DNA from: Rodentibacter pneumotropicus DSM 21403
Lineage (GTDB): Bacteria; Pseudomonadota; Gammaproteobacteria; Enterobacterales; Pasteurellaceae
Direction of reading: 5' to 3'
Length of the DNA stretch: 47,594 nt
Assembly: GCF_000379905.1 (NCBI RefSeq)
Contig: NZ_KB904047.1
Span: forward strand, 1-47,594
Under the pieces are notes generated by a model. It saw nothing but the letters and a program-made list of their open reading frames with translations. It was not told the origin of the DNA and did not search any database. The position numbers and the translations under genes are program-made. Position 1 is the stretch's first letter; every line of letters starts with the position of its first letter. This document shows positions 40,347 to 47,594 of the stretch, piece by piece.

Positions 40347-41438
40347 ATGCAACTCCCCGTTTCTCAATACACCGAATTACTACAAAAAAAACAGGAAAAA
40401 CTGACCGCACTTCTACGCCCATTTAATGCGCCAACAATTCAAGTGTTTGATTCACCCATCAGCCATTATCGTATGCGGTCTGAATTTCGCATTTGGCACG
40501 AACAGGATGATTTTTATCATATTATGTTTGATCAAAACACGCGTAAACCTTACCGTGTGGACCAATTCCCTATCGCAAGTAAACTCATTAACCAAATGAT
40601 GCAAACCTTGCTTCCCTTGCTCAAACAACAAGAAATTTTACATAAAAAACTGTTCCAAATTGATTATCTCAGCACCTTGAGTAATCAAATTATCGTTAGC
40701 CTTTTGTATCACAAACCGCTTACGGAAGGATGGCAACAGGCAGCGGAAAAGTTAAGAGGGCAGCTTATTGAGCTGGGTTTTGATGTTCAATTGATTGGCA
40801 GAGCAAGTAAACAAAAAATTTGTCTGAATCAAGATTATGTGGACGAAATTCTACCTGTCGCCGGGCGAAATTATGTGTATCGCCAAGTGGAAAACAGTTT
40901 CACCCAACCAAATGCCGTGGTGAATTGTAAAATGTTGGAATGGGCAATAGATTGCACAACAGGGAGTGAAGGCGATTTGCTTGAACTTTATTGTGGTAAT
41001 GGTAATTTCTCGATTGCCCTGGCACAAAATTTCCGCAAAGTGCTTGCCACGGAAATTGCGAAACCGTCCGTGGCTGCCGCACAGTTTAATATCGCAGAAA
41101 ATAACGTGAATAATTTGCAAATTATTCGAATGTCTGCCGAAGAATTTACCCAAGCCATGAACGGTGTTCGGGACTTCAATCGACTAAAAGGCATTGATTT
41201 AACCACTTATGAATGCAACACGATTTTTGTGGATCCGCCCCGTGCCGGGCTTGATCCTGACACAGTAAAATTAGTGCAGGGCTATGATCGTATTTTGTAT
41301 ATTTCATGCAACCCTCACACCTTATGTGATAATTTGCAAGAACTGTCAAAAACACACTGTATTGAAAAAGCAGCGTTGTTCGATCAATTTCCTTACACCG
41401 AGCATATGGAAAGCGGCGTATGGCTGATTCGCAAGTAA
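40347..41438 (+). CDS. trmA: tRNA (uracil-54-C5)-methyltransferase TrmA
   Basis: A 363-residue SAM enzyme forming m5U54 (ribothymidine) in tRNA. SAM-binding motif [14 protein letters not shown] (about 211-224), catalytic cysteine motif YISCNPHTL (about 317-325) and [10 protein letters not shown] (about 292-301) are as in the family. ATG at 40347 gives [12 protein letters not shown], aligning with E. coli TrmA; an upstream TTG would add nine residues. It overlaps the rsmJ start by 19 bases. Length is close to E. coli (366). Confidence 0.96.
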   Translation: MQLPVSQYTELLQKKQEKLTALLRPFNAPTIQVFDSPISHYRMRSEFRIWHEQDDFYHIMFDQNTRKPYRVDQFPIASKLINQMMQTLLPLLKQQEILHKKLFQIDYLSTLSNQIIVSLLYHKPLTEGWQQAAEKLRGQLIELGFDVQLIGRASKQKICLNQDYVDEILPVAGRNYVYRQVENSFTQPNAVVNCKMLEWAIDCTTGSEGDLLELYCGNGNFSIALAQNFRKVLATEIAKPSVAAAQFNIAENNVNNLQIIRMSAEEFTQAMNGVRDFNRLKGIDLTTYECNTIFVDPPRAGLDPDTVKLVQGYDRILYISCNPHTLCDNLQELSKTHCIEKAALFDQFPYTEHMESGVWLIRK

Positions 41439-42193
41439 GGATTCGATTGGTTTCCGAATCAACGGAAAAAACGCTCGAAAATTTAACCGCACTTTGCGGC
41501 TCAATGGGCATTATCCATGACGATCAAAGCCCCCTTGCATTGGTACAAACGAACGACCATTTGGAATTACGCAAATTAGACGAACCCAAACTGGGTGCGG
41601 TATATGTGGATTTTGTGGGCGGAGCGATGGCTCATCGACGAAAATTTGGCGGTGGTCGGGGTGAAGCAGTGGCAAAAGCGGTAGGCATTAAAGGGAATGA
41701 ATTTCCTACAGTCATTGATGCCACCGCAGGATTAGGGCGTGATGCCTTTGTCCTAGCCGCTATCGGTTGCCAAGTACGTTTGGTAGAACGCCATCCCGTT
41801 GTGCATTTACTGCTGCAAGACGGCTTAACTCGAGCCTACCAAGATGAAGAAATTGGGGAAATGTTGCAGCAAAATTTGCATTTATTAAAGGTTCGTCATA
41901 TTCATGAATTAACCTCTGAAACGGACTGTGCAGACGTGGTTTATCTTGACCCAATGTATCCCCACAAACAAAAATCCGCCTTGGTAAAAAAAGAAATGCG
42001 AGTGTTTCAGCATTTAGTCGGGGCGGATTTGGATGCGGATGAATTACTTACCCCGGCCTTGCGGCTCGCCCGAAAACGCGTGGTAGTAAAACGCCCTGAC
42101 TATGCGGAATTTCTCGCAAAAAAACAACCGCACTTTTGTCGCGAAACGAAGAATCACCGCTTTGATATTTATTTGGGAGAAGCGCAATGTTAA
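41420..42193 (+). CDS. rsmJ: 16S rRNA (guanine-1516-N2)-methyltransferase RsmJ
   Basis: A 257-residue SAM methyltransferase that makes m2G1516 in 16S rRNA (formerly YhiQ). Characteristic blocks are [22 protein letters not shown] (about 55-76), [16 protein letters not shown] (about 95-110) and [20 protein letters not shown] (about 174-193). Its start lies inside the end of trmA, and its end overlaps rseC by 7 bases, giving a compact trmA-rsmJ-rseC run. No separate promoter is evident. Confidence 0.95.
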   Translation: MADSQVRIRLVSESTEKTLENLTALCGSMGIIHDDQSPLALVQTNDHLELRKLDEPKLGAVYVDFVGGAMAHRRKFGGGRGEAVAKAVGIKGNEFPTVIDATAGLGRDAFVLAAIGCQVRLVERHPVVHLLLQDGLTRAYQDEEIGEMLQQNLHLLKVRHIHELTSETDCADVVYLDPMYPHKQKSALVKKEMRVFQHLVGADLDADELLTPALRLARKRVVVKRPDYAEFLAKKQPHFCRETKNHRFDIYLGEAQC

Positions 42194-42621
42194 AAGAAAG
42201 TGCGGTCGTCATCAGCTACGAAAATGGCCTTGCAAAAGTGAAATGCCAATCCCAAAGTGCCTGCGGACAGTGTGCAGCAAAAAACAGTTGTGGCACGTCA
42301 AGCCTTTCCGAACTCAACGGCAAACGTGGCGAACATATTCTCACCGTAGAAACCATCATGCCTTTACGTGAAGGACAAATAGTAGAAATTGGTTTAGAAG
42401 AAAAATCCATGTTGTTTTCCGCCTTATTGATGTACATCGTGCCGCTTGCCATTTTGCTTCTGGCGACGGGGTTATCCCATTACATCAGCGAAAATGAATT
42501 GAGCCGTGCTTTGGTTATTTTTCTTTTTACCACCACTTCCTTTGTTTTCATTAAGAGATACACTAAAAAACTAGGGCAACAAACAGAGTTTCAGCCGGTT
42601 TTGTTACGTGTGCTTTCTTGA
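42187..42621 (+). CDS. rseC: RseC/MucC family SoxR-reducing membrane protein
   Basis: A 144-residue membrane protein of the RseC/MucC family with two helices (about 77-98 and 104-122). The N-terminal part carries the conserved cysteine set [17 protein letters not shown] (about 20-36), likely a metal or Fe-S site. Family members link to sigma-E control or SoxR reduction. In enterics it lies in rpoE-rseABC; here it follows rsmJ instead, with a 7-base overlap, so any sigma-E link is uncertain. Confidence 0.9.
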   Translation: MLKESAVVISYENGLAKVKCQSQSACGQCAAKNSCGTSSLSELNGKRGEHILTVETIMPLREGQIVEIGLEEKSMLFSALLMYIVPLAILLLATGLSHYISENELSRALVIFLFTTTSFVFIKRYTKKLGQQTEFQPVLLRVLS

Positions 42622-42748
42622 AAATGTGGGAAAATTTAACCGCACTTTTAATTTTTTCTGCGAAACTCCTCGCAAATTTGAATACTTGGCGAAGTAAAGA
42701 AACATAAAATCAAACAAAATCCCGTTTTTATTTAAAACGGAGAAAATC

Positions 42749-42971
42749 ATGTTTAATTTATTCCGCTCCCCCATTGAGAAAAGCTCATTATCAGCTTGGT
42801 CAAAATTAACGGATGATATTGCAAAAGTTGCCATTCTAGCGATGCCTGTTATACTCTCATGGCGAAAATTCCCTTGCTTTTAAAGGGGCTAATATTGCTT
42901 TTTTACTTATCATTGCTTATATTTTTTTAGTAATGGGCCGGTTTTTTCGTCAACTATCGGAGAAAAGATAA
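42749..42971 (+). pseudogene. Small membrane protein gene, probably frameshifted
   Basis: Not recognised as a named family. From ATG 42749 (RBS AACGGAGA) the first frame gives MFNLFRSPIEKSSLSAWSKL then a hydrophobic DIAKVAILAMPVILS and stops early at 42883. One base later in phase, the next frame continues GENSLAFKGANIAFLLIIAY then IFLVMGRFFRQLSEKR to a stop at 42969-42971. Together they form a coherent 70-80-residue protein with two membrane helices. One extra base near 42860 would explain it. Natural shifting or sequencing error are alternatives. A 7-bp hairpin CCGTTTT/AAAACGG lies just before the RBS. Confidence 0.55.
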
Positions 42972-42972
42972 T

Positions 42973-43062
42973 ATGGAACTTACAATTGGTCTTGGCATTA
43001 TTGCATTGATTGGTATCGCTGGCGCTATTTGGGCAAATCATCTCTTAAAAAATTCCCGATAA
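42973..43062 (+). CDS. Tiny hydrophobic ORF, 29 aa, unknown
   Basis: Starts ATG one base after the stop of the frameshifted gene, with GGAGAAAAGATAAT as ribosome-binding region. The product begins MELTIGLGIIALIGIAGAIW and ends ANHLLKNSR: one membrane helix and a short positive tail, a typical small membrane protein. A good terminator follows 8 bases after its stop, which supports that the pair is a real transcription unit. Function unknown. Confidence 0.6.
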   Translation: MELTIGLGIIALIGIAGAIWANHLLKNSR

Positions 43063-43070
43063 ATATCATC

Positions 43071-43095
43071 AACCCCGATTTATCGGGGTTTTTAC
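43071..43095 (+). terminator. Terminator after the small membrane genes
   Basis: AACCCCGA (43071-43078) and TCGGGGTT (43083-43090) form a perfect 8-bp stem with a 4-base loop, followed by TTT. It ends the transcript of the tiny genes before mobB. Confidence 0.88.
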
Positions 43096-43139
43096 TGTTT
43101 GAAAATCGTTAAAGTGCGGTCGTTTTTAAGGTTATTTTT

Positions 43140-43652
43140 ATGCGTATTCAAATTCCCCTTCTTGGTATCACCGGTTATAGTGGTAGCGGTAAAACCACTC
43201 TTTTGGAAAAACTCATTCCCGAACTTATCGCACGCAGAATTCGAGTGTCTGTGATCAAACACAGTCATCATAATGCACAGGTGGATAAAGAAGGGAAAGA
43301 CAGTTGGCGAATGAAAGAGGCAGGCTCTGCCCAAGTGATAATGGCATGCGATAACCGCTGGGCGATGATGACAGAAACACCCTCACCGGTTTCGATAAAT
43401 TATCTGGCTCAACAATTTGATCGCACATTAACGGATTTAATTCTTATAGAAGGGTTTAAACAAGAGCCGATTCCGAAAATTCTTTTACACCGTCAGGAAA
43501 TGGCACAATCCTTGCCGGAAATAGACAACAATGTCCTTGCCCTCGCTACCAATTATTCCCTTGAAATCGACCGCACTTTGTTAGATATTAACCAAATTCC
43601 ACAAATAGCTGATTTTATCGAAACTTGGCTCCGTTCACAGGAAAGAAAATGA
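43140..43652 (+). CDS. mobB: Molybdopterin-guanine dinucleotide biosynthesis protein MobB
   Basis: A 170-residue GTP-binding accessory protein for MGD cofactor synthesis, a partner of MobA. P-loop GYSGSGKTTLLEKLI (about 12-26), SVIKHSHHNAQVDKEGKDSWR (about 37-57) and LILIEGFKQEPIPKI (about 99-113) are the standard motifs. Its last four bases overlap the start of the MFS gene. It is away from mobA (38364), unlike the mobAB pair of E. coli. Confidence 0.95.
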   Translation: MRIQIPLLGITGYSGSGKTTLLEKLIPELIARRIRVSVIKHSHHNAQVDKEGKDSWRMKEAGSAQVIMACDNRWAMMTETPSPVSINYLAQQFDRTLTDLILIEGFKQEPIPKILLHRQEMAQSLPEIDNNVLALATNYSLEIDRTLLDINQIPQIADFIETWLRSQERK

Positions 43653-45043
43653 CGGATACCCGCACTTATCAAGGCTTGGCTTGGGTAGCGGCAATGGCGC
43701 TTTTTATGCAAAGCCTTGATGCCACGATCTTAAATACCGCATTACCGACAATTTCTGTCGATTTGCATAAATCGGCGTTTGAAATGCAAATGGCGATCAT
43801 CACCTATTCTTTAGCAGTCGCCTTGTTTATTCCCCTCACAGCATGGGTGACGGCAAAATTCGGTACACTCACTGTTTTTCGAAGTGCTGTCTTCACATTT
43901 GTATTAGGATCTGTAGCTTGTGCCGCTGCACCTAATTTAGAAATCCTCATTCTCGCACGCGTTATTCAAGGCATTGGCGGGGCATTTATGATGCCGGTCG
44001 CCCGTTTAGCCATTATTCAATCCGTTCCTAAACATCAACTCCTTAACGCTTGGAATTTAATGGCAACAGCCGGTTTAATCGGACCGATTTTAGGACCGAT
44101 CTTAGGGGGATGGTTGGTGATTCATGCAACTTGGCACTGGATCTTTTTAATTAATATCCCTATTGGTATATTGGGTATTTGGGCTTCTAGTAGGGTAATG
44201 AACAATATCAAGGGCGATGAAGAAAAGTTGGATTGGATAGGCTTTTTATTGTTCGCGCTAGGTTTGGTGGGATTAACGCTCAGTTTAGATTTACTGGGTG
44301 AAACTCGTCAAAATCCATTACCCACTTATAGTGCACTTATTCTCGGCATCTGCTTATTGGCTATTTATGTGATTTATGCGAAAGGAAATGAACGGGCGCT
44401 CCTACCACTTTCCCTATTTCGCACTAGAACATTTAGCTTGGGCATACTGGCTAATTTATTTATTCGTTTGTCCGCTTCCGGCGTACCATTTTTATTACCG
44501 TTAATGTTTCAACTTTCTTTTGGATATAGTGCTGAAATGTCCGGTTGGTTACTTATGCCCATTGCCTTAATGTCAGTGATATTCAAAATCTTCATCGGAC
44601 ATATTCTGAATAAATTCGGCTATAAAACTACGCTGATTTCATCCGCACTTTTTATGGCTATGGGGATTATCTCAATGGCATGGCTCAGCGCTCAAACCTC
44701 ACTTGGCTGGATTATCTGTAATTTAATGTGGTATGGGGCCTGTATGTCAATGATTTTCACCGCTGTGAATACATTGGCTGTAGGCGATCTTTCTCAAGCA
44801 CAAGCCAGTGCAGGAGCAACAGTGCTCAGCATTGTCCAACAAGTGGGCATTAGCTTTGGGATTGCCGTCTCATCTATTATTTTGAATGTTTATCGTCAAC
44901 TTTTTGGTGATGAAGGGGAGCTATTGCAACAAGCCTTCAGCTATACATTCTTAACCTCATCTATTTTTGCTGTTTTATTGCTCTTGATCTTAGCCAAACT
45001 ACACAAAGGAGATGGAAATCATTTACGCAAGAATTGTAGTTAG
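43649..45043 (+). CDS. MFS multidrug efflux transporter (DHA2/14-TM-like, MdtD type)
   Basis: A 464-residue inner-membrane exporter with about fourteen hydrophobic segments. Motif DATILNTALPTIS (about 24-36), the GSVACAAAPNLEILILARVIQGIGGA region (about 90-115) and LGPILGGWLV (about 149-158) match the DHA2 drug:H+ antiporters and MdtD-like proteins. The ATG at 43649 is used because it overlaps the mobB end by four bases and gives the family start; an upstream ATG at 43625 would lie within mobB. Substrate unknown. Confidence 0.88.
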   Translation: MTDTRTYQGLAWVAAMALFMQSLDATILNTALPTISVDLHKSAFEMQMAIITYSLAVALFIPLTAWVTAKFGTLTVFRSAVFTFVLGSVACAAAPNLEILILARVIQGIGGAFMMPVARLAIIQSVPKHQLLNAWNLMATAGLIGPILGPILGGWLVIHATWHWIFLINIPIGILGIWASSRVMNNIKGDEEKLDWIGFLLFALGLVGLTLSLDLLGETRQNPLPTYSALILGICLLAIYVIYAKGNERALLPLSLFRTRTFSLGILANLFIRLSASGVPFLLPLMFQLSFGYSAEMSGWLLMPIALMSVIFKIFIGHILNKFGYKTTLISSALFMAMGIISMAWLSAQTSLGWIICNLMWYGACMSMIFTAVNTLAVGDLSQAQASAGATVLSIVQQVGISFGIAVSSIILNVYRQLFGDEGELLQQAFSYTFLTSSIFAVLLLLILAKLHKGDGNHLRKNCS

Positions 45044-45121
45044 CCCTCATTACGTCGAAGAAAAATTTTATTCTTGGCTTATTTTTTCGTGTTCTTTATT
45101 TTTCTATACTCTATTCAAAAA

Positions 45122-45150
45122 TTGCGTTATTATTCGACAATATTTATACC
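45122..45150 (+). promoter_or_regulatory. Candidate promoter of the adhesin gene
   Basis: TTGCGT (45122-45127) and TATACC (45145-45150) are 17 bp apart. The leader of about 70 bases contains an 8-bp inverted repeat TTTTACCC/GGGTAAAA (45167-45174, 45190-45197) before the weak ribosome-binding site AGGGA. Confidence 0.45.
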
Positions 45151-45228
45151 GAGTAGCTAAGTTGGTTTTTACCCGACACTTTTTATGAAGGGTAAAATTA
45201 TACTAATTCAACCTATAGGGATACTATC

Positions 45229-47594
45229 ATGAACAAAATCTTTAAAGTAATTTTCAACCACACCACGCAAACTTGGATGGCGGTATCTGAGTTAGCAAAA
45301 GGGCATTGTAAATCCTCCTCTAATAGCACCGTTGAGGTTTCGGATAAAAGTGAAGTAAAAGGGAAATCTTTTGCCGGTATTAAGACTATTGCTATTACAT
45401 CTGCAGTGATGATGGCAGTGGTGGTACCAAATGCTTTCGCCATACAAGCCGGTAGTGGGGAAATTAAACACAAATCGGGGCAAGGTACTGCAATTGCAGG
45501 TGGTGAAGCAACTGGTGATAGTAATGCAATTGCTATTGGTATAGAAAATAATAAACAGTGGGGTGAAACTCGAGCAAAAGCCGCAGCCCCAGGAGCTATC
45601 GCAATTGGTACCGGCTCGAATGTAACAACAAGAATTGGGGTAGCACTTGGTTATCGGGCAAGTGCTACGGGAAGTAATAACGGTGATCAGGATTTCCCTT
45701 CAGTAGCAGTTGGTGGATATACAAATGCTAATGGTTTGGAAGCTACTGCAGTTGGTGGTCGCTCTCAAGCAGACGGAAGAGGTACTGCATCCTTCGGAGC
45801 CAACGCTACAGCAAATGGTGAAGGAGCAACAGCTGTTGGTTTTTTATCTAAAGCGACAGCGGCAGGTGGTACAGCTATTGGTACGAATACTACCGCAGGA
45901 ACAGGTGTTGCGATTGGTCAATATGCCTCTGCATCAAATGGTCGTACTGATAAAGCCAGTGTGGCAGTAGGGGTAAAGGCAACTGCAAATGGTGAATTAA
46001 CAACCGCTATTGGAACAGGGGCTACTGCTAAGTCAGGTGAAACCGTAGCGTTAGGAGCGAATGCTACGGCAGGCGCTCCTTGGCAGAACCATGCAACTGC
46101 GATAGGGGCTAATTCTAAAGCCGTTCATCAAGGTGGTGTGGCATTAGGCTTTTATTCAGAAACTGAACGAGCTGGAACATCAACAAACTTTACAGTAAAG
46201 AATGATTCTGGCAACAATATTAACACTGATAATTTTGCTGGAGCAGCCAAAACAGGGGATCCTAGCGATAGTAATGATATTACTAGGGTTGTATCTGTTG
46301 GCAATGGAACAATGAAACGCCAAATTATTAATGTTGCAGCAGGGCGGGTTTCAGCAACATCAACCGATGCAATCAATGGTAGCCAACTTTATCAAGCAAT
46401 GAAACATACGGGTTTTAATATTCAACAAAACGGCAGTACAAAATCTCGTATTAATAATGATGGTTTAGTGAATTTCACTAATGGCGACTATACAACAGCA
46501 GTGGTTACCGATGGTGATAATAGTTCATCTGTCAAAATGAATGTGGTGACACAAAATATTTCTACTGATGCAAAAGGAATGACCAACGTTTCAGGCACAT
46601 CAGGTTTAACAACCGCTAAAACCGTATCAGATGCAATTAATAATGCACTCAATAATTCTAGTTTCTTGCTTAAAGTTAATGATGATGCTGGTGAGAAGAT
46701 CACACGAAATAGTTCAATCAATATTGCTCAAGGAAAAAATATTAATGTAGAGCGTAACGGTAGCACAATTACAGTCAAGACCGTTGATAATCCGAAATTT
46801 ACTCAAGTCGATGTGGACAAGAAATTGAATGTAGCCGCCGGTGGTTCATTAACAGTATCCGGTACATCAAATTTACGTGGTAACATTCTACTTGGAGGTG
46901 AAGGTAAAAATATTACTTTCCAAAGTGGTTCCACTGTACACATGGGTGATAATAAGATCACTAATGTTAAGAATGGTACAGAAAAAACAGATGCGGTAAA
47001 TAAAGGACAGTTAGATGATGTAAGCAAGGTTGCTAACGCCGCTAACACGACGGCAAATACAGCTAATACGACTGCGAATGCAGCTAATACAACGGCAAAT
47101 GCAGCTAACACAACTGCAAATACTGCTAATACGACTGCGAATGCAGCTAACACAACTGCAAATACTGCTAATACAACTGCAAATGCAGCTAACACAACTG
47201 CAAATACTGCCAATACAACTGCAAATGCGGCTAACACTACGGCAAACACCGCCCTAAATAAAGTTAATCAAGGTTGGAACATCAATACAGGAAAGGCCGA
47301 AGGCGGTAATGTAGAAGGTAATAGTTCGACCAATGTTCAGATGGGCGATACTGTAAAAGTTATTGCAGGAAAAAATCTTAATATCACTCAAAGCGGCAAA
47401 GATATTACATTATCTGTTAATGATTCACCGAATTTCACCAGCATTACAACGAGCAATGGTGCAACGATTGGCGGAGATTTAACTGTTAATGGTACAACCA
47501 GAACTAAAGACTTAAATGTCACCAATAATGCTACCGTTAGTAATTTAACAGCAACCAACGGTACAATCACTAACTTGAATTCTACCAACGGTAC
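45229..47594 (+). CDS. Trimeric autotransporter adhesin (Hia/YadA-like), 5' part
   Basis: The reading frame from ATG 45229 is open to the window edge (788 codons), so no stop is seen. The start MNKIFKVIFNHTTQTWMAVS and following SELAKG are the extended signal peptide (ESPR) of large Gram-negative autotransporters, with a hydrophobic core and probable cleavage after NAFA (about 70). Then come many YadA-head-type repeats (AIAIG, AVAVGG, AVGVK, ALG; about 95-310), neck-like NVAAGRVSATSTDAINGSQL (about 365-384) and VNKGQLDDV (about 590), then a coiled-coil stalk with heptads. The C-terminal YadA anchor should lie beyond the window. Surface trimer for adherence; receptor unknown. Confidence 0.92.
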   Translation, partial: MNKIFKVIFNHTTQTWMAVSELAKGHCKSSSNSTVEVSDKSEVKGKSFAGIKTIAITSAVMMAVVVPNAFAIQAGSGEIKHKSGQGTAIAGGEATGDSNAIAIGIENNKQWGETRAKAAAPGAIAIGTGSNVTTRIGVALGYRASATGSNNGDQDFPSVAVGGYTNANGLEATAVGGRSQADGRGTASFGANATANGEGATAVGFLSKATAAGGTAIGTNTTAGTGVAIGQYASASNGRTDKASVAVGVKATANGELTTAIGTGATAKSGETVALGANATAGAPWQNHATAIGANSKAVHQGGVALGFYSETERAGTSTNFTVKNDSGNNINTDNFAGAAKTGDPSDSNDITRVVSVGNGTMKRQIINVAAGRVSATSTDAINGSQLYQAMKHTGFNIQQNGSTKSRINNDGLVNFTNGDYTTAVVTDGDNSSSVKMNVVTQNISTDAKGMTNVSGTSGLTTAKTVSDAINNALNNSSFLLKVNDDAGEKITRNSSINIAQGKNINVERNGSTITVKTVDNPKFTQVDVDKKLNVAAGGSLTVSGTSNLRGNILLGGEGKNITFQSGSTVHMGDNKITNVKNGTEKTDAVNKGQLDDVSKVANAANTTANTANTTANAANTTANAANTTANTANTTANAANTTANTANTTANAANTTANTANTTANAANTTANTALNKVNQGWNINTGKAEGGNVEGNSSTNVQMGDTVKVIAGKNLNITQSGKDITLSVNDSPNFTSITTSNGATIGGDLTVNGTTRTKDLNVTNNATVSNLTATNGTITNLNSTNG
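47038..47247 (+). repeat. Ten 21-bp tandem repeats in the adhesin stalk
   Basis: Ten consecutive 21-base units each encode (A or T)ANTTAN, a seven-residue period, so copy changes keep the frame and the coiled-coil register. Units differ by third-position and A/T-switch changes but keep a common pattern. They are flanked by non-repeated coding sequence (AVNKGQLDDVSKVAN before, ALNKVNQ after). A minus-strand open frame across them is a by-product of the repeat. Confidence 0.93.

Noticed and set aside
42858-42929. A third-frame hydrophobic ORF (MAKIPLLLKGLILLF-like) at the frameshift site
   Set aside because: T-rich DNA readily gives hydrophobic codons; it has no ribosome-binding site, while the two other frames join into a more coherent protein.
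47038-47247. Tandem 21-bp repeats as a CRISPR array
   Set aside because: Units are directly adjacent without unique spacers and encode in-frame heptads of the adhesin.
46803-47249. A 148-residue minus-strand ORF with repeating VVLAAFAVVLAVF
   Set aside because: It is the antisense reading of the 21-bp heptad repeats, with a mechanical pattern and no ribosome-binding site; the plus-strand adhesin explains the sequence.

Overview
The window is a chromosomal segment of a gamma-proteobacterium of the family Pasteurellaceae, of the Haemophilus/Aggregatibacter/Pasteurella type. The 9-base DNA uptake signal AAGTGCGGT, or its complement ACCGCACTT, occurs dozens of times, often as inverted pairs that form hairpins. 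Proteins also match Haemophilus-type families: a peroxiredoxin-glutaredoxin fusion, the e(P4) acid phosphatase, a short GlpG and a Hia-like trimeric adhesin. Intact hemC, hemD and hemG suggest that this organism makes its own haem, unlike X-factor-dependent H. influenzae. The species cannot be named from the sequence alone.

Layout. 1-150: a strong rRNA-type promoter leaving the window leftwards. 151-2752 (minus): hemG, trkH, yigZ. 2864-3103 (plus): tusA. 3173-8622 (minus): a haem-capture operon under a probable Fur box, in the order TonB-dependent receptor, secreted hemophilin-like haem-binding protein, Slam outer-membrane translocator. 9017-9919: a DUF3298-type lipoprotein. 9929-13341: the selenocysteine machinery, with selA-selB on minus and the tRNA-Sec gene selC divergent on plus. 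13464-16909 (plus): the sodium-pumping oxaloacetate decarboxylase oadGAB. 16985-20107: membrane transporters (SatP, a PACE-family efflux protein, BrnQ, a YdcZ-like protein). 20223-22620: peroxide defence (peroxiredoxin-glutaredoxin divergent from oxyR) and fabR. 22699-25188: hel, then ftsB-ispD-ispF.

25241-26381 is a graveyard of decayed genes: an IS200/IS605-type remnant, an IS481-type transposase pseudogene, the start of an FGGY sugar kinase and the end of a DeoR-type regulator. 26515-30764 (minus) is hemCDXY. 30938-35380 (minus) is the str operon rpsL-rpsG-fusA-tuf with a near-consensus promoter and an S7-type operator region. 35689-36672 is dusA, followed by a small unannotated gene (36773-36874) with an excellent CRP site and promoter. 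36955-38927 (minus): glpR, glpG, mobA. 38992-45043 (plus): yihD, dsbA, maoP, trmA, rsmJ, rseC, two tiny membrane-protein genes (one frameshifted), mobB and an MFS exporter. 45229 to the end is the first 788 codons of a trimeric autotransporter adhesin with ESPR-type signal, YadA-like head repeats and ten 21-bp heptad repeats; its 3' end is outside the window.

Functional themes are haem and redox: haem made by HemC/D/G, haem captured by the hemophilin operon, e(P4) at the outer membrane, OxyR with its peroxiredoxin, and DsbA in the periplasm. The least explained elements are the CRP-linked 33-residue ORF, the frameshifted small membrane gene pair at 42749-43062, and the 27-bp palindrome near 8914.
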